10,748 nt of DNA from Rhodospirillaceae bacterium (GTDB lineage: Bacteria > Pseudomonadota > Alphaproteobacteria > UBA11073), in contig DPZW01000049.1 in assembly GCA_003536545.1 (NCBI GenBank), forward strand, positions 1 to 10,748, written 5' to 3'. Shown in pieces: positions 4,261-10,748 of this stretch (positions are counted from its first letter, which is position 1; each line of letters opens with the position of its first letter). Under the pieces are notes generated by a model that saw only the letters and a program-made list of their open reading frames with translations, made no database searches and had not been told where the DNA came from. The position numbers and the translations under genes are program-made.

Positions 4261-6786
4261 TTATGCCTTCATCAATTTATTCCACCAGCCCTTGCGGTCA
4301 GAGCTATCTCCATTATCGCCGCTTTCACCGTTTGCGCCAATCTTGGTCACGACTGGGGCCGTGGTGACAGGCGCAGGGACAGCAGCAGATGCATCATTAT
4401 TCGCATGCGCAGCAGGGCTGGAATTGCGGACAGGTTGTTCAGCCGCGGCAACAGCATCACTGGATTTATTATTCCAGTAAGGTTTGGTGTTGGTGAAAGC
4501 TTCAGGGCTCACGTCTGGTTGATCTGCGCCGGCCATGTCGGCATTGGGCGCACGATCCGATGCAGGACCGCGTCCCCCGCGTCCTCTTTGTCCGCGTGAA
4601 TTCCGACCTCCGCGCCTTCCACGACTGCGACCTTCGCTTTCAGCTTTGGGTTCTGCATTGGCGTCATCTGCCGCCGCAGTTTCACCCGTAACCGCATTGT
4701 CATCCGTAGATGTATTGCGATCACGGCCACGGAAGCGGCGATTGCGGCCGCCATGTGAGCGTTGAGACTGCCCGTGATGGCTGCCATCCTGTGCATCATC
4801 AGAGGATGTGGTATCATTACTATCATCTGCATCATCCTCACCCTGGCCGCGTGGCGACAAGGCGTCATCCCGCCATTGCTGGCCGTGCTGTGGCGGGGCA
4901 TTGCGCCCACTGCGTTGACGTTCCAAACGGTATTCCGGCGGTGTGATGCTGTCATCCGTTTCAAAAACAATGGTTGTGTTGTGACGCTGTTCCAGTTCCA
5001 CAATCTGCGTACGGAATTGATTGAGCAATTCCAGCGCAAGTTTACTGTGCAAGGCAACGGTCAGGCGTTCAAAATTGGTTTTGGATAATTCCTGTTCCAG
5101 GGCCCGCATAATGTAACGCGCACTGGATTTCATACTGCGTTGCCAGCCGGTACCGGCACAAGCCTCACAGCGCGCGAAATGCGCATCCACGACCGATGGA
5201 CGCAGACGTTGCCGTGACATTTCCAGCAAGCCAAAGGTTGAAATGCGCCCAACCTGCGTACGCGCACGATCAACCTTCATCGCATCACGCATCCGGCGTT
5301 CAACGCCCACGCGGTGACGGTAATCTTCCATATCAATAAAATCGACGACAATCAGGCCAGCCAAATCGCGCAGACGCACCTGACGCGCGATTTCTGTCGC
5401 AGCTTCCAGATTGGTGCGGTAGGCAGTCTCTTCGATATTCCGTTCACGCGTCGCCCGGCCAGAGTTGACGTCAATCGCTACCAAAGCTTCGGTCTGATTG
5501 ATGACAATATAACCACCCGATGGCAATTGCACCGTGGGTTCATGCACGGCATCAATCTGATCATCCACATGATAACGCGCGAACAAAGGCGTGCGCGCAT
5601 CATATAATTTGATGCGGTTGATCTGCTGCGGCAATAACATTTGCATGAATGAACGTGCAGATTCATAACCTTGCTGGCCACTGACCAGGATTTCAGAAAT
5701 TTCATCGTTGTATAAATCACGCAGCGCGCGCGTGATCAAATCGCCTTCTTCATAAATCAAGGCAGGCGCGGCAGATTTGAGGGTGTGTTCACAAATATTG
5801 TCCCAGAGGCGCAGCAGGTAATCCAGATCATGCGCGATTTCTTCCTGGCTGCATTCCAGTCCTGCAGTCCGTAAAATCATCCCCATGCCTTCAGGCAGTT
5901 TTAACTGGTCGATGATTTCTTTCATGCGGCGGCGATCGGCCGGATTGGTAATTTTACGGCTAACACCGCCTGTATTCGATGAATTCGGCATCAAAACGCA
6001 GTAACGGCCCGGCAGCGAGATATAAGTTGTCAGGGCTGCACCCTTGGTGCCGCGCTCTTCCTTATTCACCTGCACCAGCATGACCTGACGGCGTTTGATG
6101 ACTTCCTGAATTTTATAGCTGCGTAACAATTGGCGACGACGTGCTGCTTCCATGGCTTGCGGGTCCATGTCGCGGCGATTGCCGCGACCACGGCCACGGC
6201 CTCTGCCGCGTCCGCGCCATTGACGGCTGTGTTTTTCGTCGCTCGCAGTTTTGACTTCTTCAGGTTGTTCTTCGGGGACAAAGAAGCTGTTCAAAACAGG
6301 CGGTACATTCCCTTCGGGGGCTTTGGGCCCAATGAGTTCCGACAGCGCAGCAATCAATTCGCCGCGGCCAAAACTGCTGAGCAGGGGAATATCATCGCCC
6401 AGAACAATGTCATCTTCGCCTTCATCATCTTCATCATCGTCGCTGTCATCGCTGGCATTTTCATCCATGCTCTCCAGCTCCGCCTCAACTTCGGCTGCAC
6501 TTTGTTTCAGCGCGGCGGTCAGTTGTTCGCGGTCAGCGACCGGAATTTTATAATAATCGGGATGAATTTCCGGCAATGCCAGAAAGCCCTGACGCTGTGC
6601 GCCATATTCCAGAAAGGCGGCCTGCAAAGAGGGCTCTACGCGCGTTACCTGCGCGAGAAAGATACTGCTCTTTACCTGTCTTTTGGATGAATCCTCAAAA
6701 TCGTAATCCAGCAATTGATTACCGTCGACCACTGCAACCCGGACTTCGCCGGGTGCACTGGCATCTATCAGCATACGCCGTGCCAT
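4261..6786 (-). CDS. rne: Ribonuclease E
   Basis: An 841-residue endoribonuclease that cuts AU-rich single-stranded RNA in mRNA decay and rRNA/tRNA processing and scaffolds the degradosome. The frame is open to 6858, but M-A-R-R-M-L-I-D-A at 6786 is the usual alphaproteobacterial N-terminus and has AAGGAG 8 bases upstream. Order of domains: S1 RNA-binding halves (about 36-80 and 222-260) split by an insertion with an acidic run (108-126) and a (Arg-Gly)n run (191-202); 5' sensor and RNase H-like region; DNase I-like catalytic domain with D439 (A-I-D-V-N-S-G) and D482 (V-V-D-F-I-D-M) as metal ligands; the zinc-link C540-x-x-C543; small domain to about 620. The tail is disordered and charged, with an RGG-like block (719-739), and ends in K-G-W-W-N-K-L (832-838). 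A GWW motif at this place docks PNPase in Caulobacter, so the same is inferred here. The chorismate mutase gene follows at once. Confidence 0.96.
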   Translation of the reverse strand: MARRMLIDASAPGEVRVAVVDGNQLLDYDFEDSSKRQVKSSIFLAQVTRVEPSLQAAFLEYGAQRQGFLALPEIHPDYYKIPVADREQLTAALKQSAAEVEAELESMDENASDDSDDDEDDEGEDDIVLGDDIPLLSSFGRGELIAALSELIGPKAPEGNVPPVLNSFFVPEEQPEEVKTASDEKHSRQWRGRGRGRGRGRGNRRDMDPQAMEAARRRQLLRSYKIQEVIKRRQVMLVQVNKEERGTKGAALTTYISLPGRYCVLMPNSSNTGGVSRKITNPADRRRMKEIIDQLKLPEGMGMILRTAGLECSQEEIAHDLDYLLRLWDNICEHTLKSAAPALIYEEGDLITRALRDLYNDEISEILVSGQQGYESARSFMQMLLPQQINRIKLYDARTPLFARYHVDDQIDAVHEPTVQLPSGGYIVINQTEALVAIDVNSGRATRERNIEETAYRTNLEAATEIARQVRLRDLAGLIVVDFIDMEDYRHRVGVERRMRDAMKVDRARTQVGRISTFGLLEMSRQRLRPSVVDAHFARCEACAGTGWQRSMKSSARYIMRALEQELSKTNFERLTVALHSKLALELLNQFRTQIVELEQRHNTTIVFETDDSITPPEYRLERQRSGRNAPPQHGQQWRDDALSPRGQGEDDADDSNDTTSSDDAQDGSHHGQSQRSHGGRNRRFRGRDRNTSTDDNAVTGETAAADDANAEPKAESEGRSRGRRGGRNSRGQRGRGGRGPASDRAPNADMAGADQPDVSPEAFTNTKPYWNNKSSDAVAAAEQPVRNSSPAAHANNDASAAVPAPVTTAPVVTKIGANGESGDNGDSSDRKGWWNKLMKA

Positions 6787-6794
6787 TCTATAAA

Positions 6795-6800
6795 CTCCTT
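6795..6800 (-). promoter_or_regulatory. Shine-Dalgarno of rne
   Basis: AAGGAG on the minus strand, 8 bases before the ATG at 6786. It is the strongest ribosome-binding site in the window and decides the rne start against the in-frame ATG 24 codons upstream. Confidence 0.85.
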
Positions 6801-6831
6801 GGGATACCAGCATCACCACCTGTCGCGACCA

Positions 6832-6988
6832 AATAAGCGCGCTTTGCGGGCATCTCATGTTATGGCCTTGTCAGCGGCTGCCGCTCGGTGTTTTCGGCGG
6901 GGTGGGCAGCTGACGCAGCAAAATCGTTGAACAAAGGTAGGGTACATAACTATTTGCGCTATCGCTTAGCTGCTTGAGCGCGCTTATT
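6832..6988. repeat. 12-bp inverted repeat spanning the divergent promoter region
   Basis: AATAAGCGCGCT at 6832-6843 and its exact complement AGCGCGCTTATT at 6977-6988, with 133 bp between. The core AGCGCGCT is itself palindromic, so each arm could be a protein site. The repeat does not extend beyond 12 bp and I see no flanking target-site duplication, so a small transposon-like element is not supported. Confidence 0.5.
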
Positions 6989-7034
6989 ATATGCCAACCA
7001 CCAGTCGCGAAGGGACTATAGAACTAACGCTGCG

Positions 7035-7052
7035 AATCTACAACAATAGATT
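7035..7052 (+). promoter_or_regulatory. Small hairpin abutting the amiC start codon
   Basis: AATCTA (7035-7040) and TAGATT (7047-7052) form a perfect 6-bp stem with loop CAACAA, one base before ATG 7054. It occupies the place where a Shine-Dalgarno would be expected. The stem is AT-rich and weak. A GANTC site (GAATC, 7034-7038) overlaps it. Confidence 0.3.
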
Positions 7053-7053
7053 T

Positions 7054-8382
7054 ATGACGCGCCACAAATCTTTTATTAACCTATTGATTCTAATGGTTTT
7101 TATAGGAATCGGCCTATTTTCGCCCCTGGCGGTTGCTAAAACCCAGATTCAACAGCTCCGGCTTTCCCTCAATGGCGACATGACGCGGGTGGTGATTGAT
7201 CTTTCTGCGCCTGCCCGGCTTTCGGCGCAGCTTTATGAAAATCCGGACCGCGTGGAAATCCATGTACCCGGTGCGGCCTGGGCGGCGCCGGGTTTTACGC
7301 CGGGTGATGCCAGTGTGGTACGGGAGTTTGAGGCAAATGGGGAAAACATCACGCTGCTGTTGCGGCGACAGGCAACGATTGCAAATGTTTTTTCGCTCGC
7401 CCCGGATGGTCCGCGCCCAGATCGCCTGGTGATTGATCTGAAGCCCAGCACACCGGCGGAATATGCCACAAAGCTGGGAGAGGCCACGCCGCTTAATCCC
7501 GCCGTGCGCAAGGCAGGGAGCATTGAAAAAGTTATTGGCACTTTGCAGGACAAATCTGAACAGAAAAAAAATGTGCTGAGAGAAAAAACCAAAACGGTAG
7601 AAAAAACGCCAGAGATTGAAAAAACTGCCGCGGTGGAAAAATCAGAACCGGCCCTGAAGGCACCTCCTGCAAAAAAACCATTGGTGGTCATTGATGCGGG
7701 TCATGGGGGGCAGGACCCCGGTGCGATCGGCCGCAACGGCGCGCGGGAAAAAGATATCACGCTGAGCGTTGCACGGCGACTGCGCGATGCATTGCTGGAA
7801 AGCAAAAAATATCGCGTGGTGATGGTGCGTGATAAAGACGTTTACCTGAAACTTGCCGAACGCGTTGCGGTGGCTCAGCGCAACAAAGCGGATTTATTTA
7901 TTTCCCTGCATGCCGATACAGTAGGCCAGGATAGTGATCCTGATTTAACCCATGGTGCCAGCATTTACACCATTTCAGATCAGGCATCGGATGAAGTGTC
8001 TGCGCGTCTTGCGGCACGTGAAAACAAAGCTGATTTGATCGGCGGCAAGCCGGATCTGGCAAGCGGTGCGGTGGGCACCATTTTGCTGGATCTTTTGAAT
8101 CAGGAAACCATGATGCGCTCAAAGGATTTTGCCGCCGCGATTGCCAATGGTTTTACGGGGCATAAAATTGTGATGTTGCGCCGTCCCTTGCGCTCTGCGG
8201 GCTTTGCGGTGCTCAAGGGTGCGGATTTCCCATCTGTTTTGATTGAAATGGGGTTCTTATCCTCAAATAAGGATGGTAACTTGCTCCAGCAAAAAGATTA
8301 TCAGCAGCGTCTTGCGGTTGCGATTGTGGCCGGCGTCGATGATTTTTTTGCCAGTGACAAATTGGCAAGTCTTTCTGAATAA
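7054..8382 (+). CDS. amiC: N-acetylmuramoyl-L-alanine amidase (AMIN + Amidase_3)
   Basis: A periplasmic zinc amidase of 442 residues that cuts the amide bond between MurNAc and the peptide stem, typically to split septal peptidoglycan. ATG 7054 gives a clean signal peptide: M-T-R-H-K-S, a hydrophobic core, and cleavage after A-V-A near residue 28. An ATG at 6991 would add 21 residues before it and is less likely; neither start has a clear ribosome-binding site. Residues 30-130 form an AMIN domain, which targets division sites and peptidoglycan. Residues 150-207 are a Lys/Glu/Ala/Pro-rich linker. The Amidase_3 domain (208-432) has zinc ligands H217 (D-A-G-H-G-G), E232 (A-R-E-K-D) and H286 (S-L-H-A-D), and the catalytic E398 (L-I-E-M-G-F). 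A helical insert after H286 (about 309-355) corresponds to the autoinhibitory region known in AmiB/AmiC enzymes. It lies 20 bp upstream of the PBP1A gene, probably in one operon. Confidence 0.93.
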   Translation: MTRHKSFINLLILMVFIGIGLFSPLAVAKTQIQQLRLSLNGDMTRVVIDLSAPARLSAQLYENPDRVEIHVPGAAWAAPGFTPGDASVVREFEANGENITLLLRRQATIANVFSLAPDGPRPDRLVIDLKPSTPAEYATKLGEATPLNPAVRKAGSIEKVIGTLQDKSEQKKNVLREKTKTVEKTPEIEKTAAVEKSEPALKAPPAKKPLVVIDAGHGGQDPGAIGRNGAREKDITLSVARRLRDALLESKKYRVVMVRDKDVYLKLAERVAVAQRNKADLFISLHADTVGQDSDPDLTHGASIYTISDQASDEVSARLAARENKADLIGGKPDLASGAVGTILLDLLNQETMMRSKDFAAAIANGFTGHKIVMLRRPLRSAGFAVLKGADFPSVLIEMGFLSSNKDGNLLQQKDYQQRLAVAIVAGVDDFFASDKLASLSE

Positions 8383-8402
8383 ACGCCGCAGGTAAAACCC
8401 TT

Positions 8403-10748
8403 ATGCTCCGCTTTCTCGGCTGGTTTCTGTTTTTAATTGTTCTGGGCGCAGCCGCGGCGGCGGGCGGGATATTCTATTTGCTTTATCATTACGGCACTGA
8501 CTTGCCGGATTACCGCCAGCTGGCCAATTATGATCCGCCTGTCGTCACGCGGCTTTATGCGGATGATGGCCGTTTGCTCACCGAATATGCCAAACAGAAA
8601 CGTGTCTTTGTGCCGATTGGTGCCATCCCCCAGCGTGTCATTCGTGCCTTTTTGTCTGCTGAAGATAAAAATTTTTACCAGCATCCGGGTCTGGATTTTT
8701 TTGGTATTGCGCGTGCGATGATTAAAAATGTGCAGCATATTCAGGCAGGGCGGCGGCCCACGGGTGCATCGACGATCACACAACAGGTCGCCAAAAACTT
8801 TTTATTGACCAACGAAGTTTCCATTGAACGCAAGGTGAAGGAAGCCATTCTGGCCATGCGCATGGAAAAAACTTTTTCCAAAGATAAAATTCTGGAGCTT
8901 TACCTGAATGAGATTTATCTGGGCGGCGGGTCATATGGCGTTGCCGCTGCTGCGATGGATTATTTCAATAAATCTCTGGATGATTTGACGGTGGCTGAGG
9001 TGGCTTACCTTGCCGCACTGCCCAAGGCTCCAAATAACTATAGTCCTGAAAGAAATTATCAGGCGGCAATTGAACGCCGCAACTGGGTGATAGACCGGAT
9101 GACGGAAGACGGCGTAATTAAATTGGCCGAGGCGCGCAGCGCAAAACAGGAAGATTTAAAAACAGTCATGCGTGATGATGCGGCCTATGTGAACGCTGAA
9201 TATTTTGCCGAGGAAGTGCGGCGTGAACTGGTTACCAAATATGGTGAAAGCGCGGCTTATCAGGGTGGCCTGACGGTGCGCACGACGCTCGACCCGCAAT
9301 TGCAGGAAATGGCGACCCGTGCGTTGCGTGATGGTTTGATGGCTTATGATGCGCGGCGCGGCTGGCACGGTGTGATTGGCAAGATTACGAATATGCGCCA
9401 GTGGTTGTCCGGATTAAAAGCCATTGAAAAGCCAAAAGGTGCAGGCCATTGGCAGCCAGCTGTGATCATGGGCGTTGAAAAAAATTATGCCGTCATCGGT
9501 TTGCCCAGCGGACAATTATCGCGCATTCAAAAAGATAATTTTGCCATTGCGCGCGGACAATTGGCAGCAGGGCAAGTGGTTCTGGTCTCGCCGGAAAAAA
9601 ATGACAAGGATATTGTAGTGCCGAACAGTTATGTTTTGCGGCAAATTCCGATCGTGCAGGGTGGCATTGCCGTGATTGATCCACAAACGGGACGCATCCT
9701 GGCGATGACGGGCGGCTTTAGCCATGATATTTCCGTTTATAACCGCGCGACGCAGGCCATGCGCCAGCCCGGTTCATCCTTTAAACCTTTTGTTTATCTT
9801 GCCGCACTGGAACAGGGGTTTGCACCCAATACGCTGATTTTGGACTCGCCTGTTTCATATAGCATGGGCGCAGGGCAGGGCACCTGGTCGCCGGGCAATT
9901 ACAAGGATGATTATCTGGGGCCGACGACGGTGCGGCAGGCGATTGAAAAATCGCGCAACATCGTCACGGTGCGCACGGCAGATTATATTGGCGTGGACAA
10001 AATTTCTGAAATCGCCGGGCGTTTTGGCATTACGCCGAACATGCCCAAACAATTGGCGATGGCACTTGGCGCGGGTGAAACCACGGTGGTGCGCATGGCG
10101 GCGGCTTACGCGATGCTGATTAACGGCGGCAAGAAAATTGAGCCTGCGGTCATTGACCGCGTGCAGGATAGAAACGGGCGCACGATTTATCGGCATGATA
10201 CGCGTGCCTGCGCCGCCTGCCTGAATAATAGCTGGACAGAAAATGTGGAAACACCGGCTGTGGTGGATAACCGCCAGCAACTCACGCATCCCTGGCATGC
10301 TTATCAAATGGTCAATATACTGCAGGGCGTGGTGGAACGCGGCACGGCCACATCTCTCAAAGAACTGCAGCAACCCTTGGCAGGTAAAACCGGTACGACC
10401 AATGACAGCCGTGATGCCTGGTTTGTGGGCGCATCATCGGATTTGGTGGTGGCAGCCTATGTTGGATTTGATCAGCCGAAATCGCTCGGCGGGCGCGAAA
10501 CAGGTGGCAGTGCTGCACTTCCTATTGTCAAAGAATTTTTTAAAGCCGCACTCAAAGATCGTCCCGGTAAACCTTTTGCCGTACCGCCGGGTATTTCGCT
10601 GGTGCGCATGAATCCGTATACCGGCGAAAGGCTCAGTGCCATGGATGCCAGCGGTGTGTGGGAAGCTTTTGTTCCCGGCACAGAACCCGACCCGGATTTT
10701 CCGCAGCCACGCACGGTTTTGGGAAGCGGCTATTTTCAATTACCTGGC
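8403..10748 (+). CDS. mrcA: Penicillin-binding protein 1A (class A), 3' end outside window
   Basis: A bifunctional peptidoglycan glycosyltransferase/transpeptidase anchored in the inner membrane; 782 codons are present and no stop is reached. It begins M-L-R-F-L-G-W with one N-terminal membrane helix (about 5-30). The GT51 domain follows, with catalytic E87 (S-A-E-D-K-N-F-Y), T-G-A-S-T-I-T-Q-Q at 120-128, and E-L-Y-L-N-E-I-Y-L-G. An OB-like region of about 100 residues comes next (after roughly 310). The transpeptidase domain holds S458-x-x-K461 (G-S-S-F-K-P), S517-R-N519 and K662-T-G-T. A cysteine pair, C603-A-A-C606, lies between SRN and KTG. ATG 8403 is preceded by AGG at 10 bases, a weak ribosome-binding site that suggests coupling to amiC. 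Normal PBP1A length implies that little of the C-terminus is missing. In many alphaproteobacteria prfB follows. Confidence 0.95.
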   Translation, partial: MLRFLGWFLFLIVLGAAAAAGGIFYLLYHYGTDLPDYRQLANYDPPVVTRLYADDGRLLTEYAKQKRVFVPIGAIPQRVIRAFLSAEDKNFYQHPGLDFFGIARAMIKNVQHIQAGRRPTGASTITQQVAKNFLLTNEVSIERKVKEAILAMRMEKTFSKDKILELYLNEIYLGGGSYGVAAAAMDYFNKSLDDLTVAEVAYLAALPKAPNNYSPERNYQAAIERRNWVIDRMTEDGVIKLAEARSAKQEDLKTVMRDDAAYVNAEYFAEEVRRELVTKYGESAAYQGGLTVRTTLDPQLQEMATRALRDGLMAYDARRGWHGVIGKITNMRQWLSGLKAIEKPKGAGHWQPAVIMGVEKNYAVIGLPSGQLSRIQKDNFAIARGQLAAGQVVLVSPEKNDKDIVVPNSYVLRQIPIVQGGIAVIDPQTGRILAMTGGFSHDISVYNRATQAMRQPGSSFKPFVYLAALEQGFAPNTLILDSPVSYSMGAGQGTWSPGNYKDDYLGPTTVRQAIEKSRNIVTVRTADYIGVDKISEIAGRFGITPNMPKQLAMALGAGETTVVRMAAAYAMLINGGKKIEPAVIDRVQDRNGRTIYRHDTRACAACLNNSWTENVETPAVVDNRQQLTHPWHAYQMVNILQGVVERGTATSLKELQQPLAGKTGTTNDSRDAWFVGASSDLVVAAYVGFDQPKSLGGRETGGSAALPIVKEFFKAALKDRPGKPFAVPPGISLVRMNPYTGERLSAMDASGVWEAFVPGTEPDPDFPQPRTVLGSGYFQLPG

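Larger units (their letters stand above)
6787..7053. promoter_or_regulatory. Divergent rne / amiC intergenic region
   Basis: This stretch of 267 bases must hold the promoters of both rne (leftward) and amiC (rightward). I find no convincing -35/-10 pair. TTGAAC (6927-6932) with CTATTT 17 bases on is a weak rightward candidate. On the rne side a GC-rich hairpin, AGCGG-CTG-CCGCT (6873-6885), would fall in a leader of 85 bases or more. A long structured rne leader is the site of autoregulation in E. coli, so the same is possible here but unproven. A 12-bp inverted repeat (6832-6843 and 6977-6988) brackets most of the region. Confidence 0.45.

Noticed and set aside
4509..5057. 182-residue frame on the minus strand within rne in a different phase
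   Set aside because: Out-of-frame reading of the low-complexity rne tail; no recognisable protein and no ribosome-binding site.
6410..6466. Trinucleotide microsatellite (TCATCA-like repeats)
   Set aside because: It is the codon pattern of the Asp/Glu-rich run in RNase E and is interrupted; no sign of a tract with phase-variable function.
6130..6690. 186-residue + strand open frame opposite the 5' part of rne
   Set aside because: It overlaps the S1 insertion codons. Repetitive acidic and Arg-Gly codons naturally give long open frames on the other strand.
6832..6988. MITE or small insertion element flanked by 12-bp terminal repeats
   Set aside because: The arms stop at exactly 12 bp, no target-site duplication flanks them, and the interval contains the expected leader and promoter region of two conserved genes.
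7233..7691. 152-residue open frame on the minus strand opposite amiC
   Set aside because: It lies antisense to the AMIN and linker codons, has Ser/Phe-rich composition expected from reading Lys/Glu codons backwards, and no domain or ribosome-binding site.
9855..10373. 172-residue open frame on the minus strand opposite mrcA
   Set aside because: Antisense to the conserved transpeptidase domain. The His/Arg-rich translation and lack of a start signal mark it as a coding shadow.

Overview
The window looks like the chromosome of an alphaproteobacterium of middling GC content. The clearest evidence is the right-hand half. RNase E carries an acidic and Gly/Arg-rich insertion in its S1 domain and a C-terminal GWW motif. 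It is divergent from an N-acetylmuramoyl-L-alanine amidase gene, which is followed by a class A penicillin-binding protein gene. The order rne | amiC-mrcA is a familiar alphaproteobacterial arrangement. The exact lineage cannot be read from the sequence; a deep-branching group such as the Micavibrio relatives is a guess.

Left part (1-3923, + strand): three tandem paralogues of a large type IV prepilin-like protein, the first cut by the window edge. The two complete copies share a leader of the form MLKRLQGKQG|FSLIEM, a long near-constant N-terminal region of about 245 residues, and a strongly diverged C-terminal domain of about 215-230 residues. The change from constant to variable falls at the same place in all three, just after a T-M-R-T-[DN]-L-x-M-G motif. 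This layout resembles the PilV tip adhesins of conjugative type IV pili, where a constant N-terminus is joined to alternative C-termini by a shufflon. Here the alternatives are separate full-length genes in tandem, and no recombinase or inverted segment is visible. Each complete copy is preceded by a duplicated, non-coding control block of about 100 bp.

Middle (3924-6786, - strand): after a probable terminator in the 30-bp convergent gap come a small AroQ-type chorismate mutase and, 4 bp upstream of it, the RNase E gene. The two are read leftward and are probably cotranscribed.

Right part (6787-10748): a 267-bp divergent intergenic region holds the rne leader and the start of the cell-wall pair. 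It contains a 12-bp inverted repeat whose arms are 133 bp apart. amiC (periplasmic AMIN plus Amidase_3 domains) and mrcA (PBP1A, running off the right edge) are 20 bp apart and form a peptidoglycan remodelling and synthesis unit. Most of the novelty lies in the prepilin array; the rest is conserved housekeeping with a few regulatory details.
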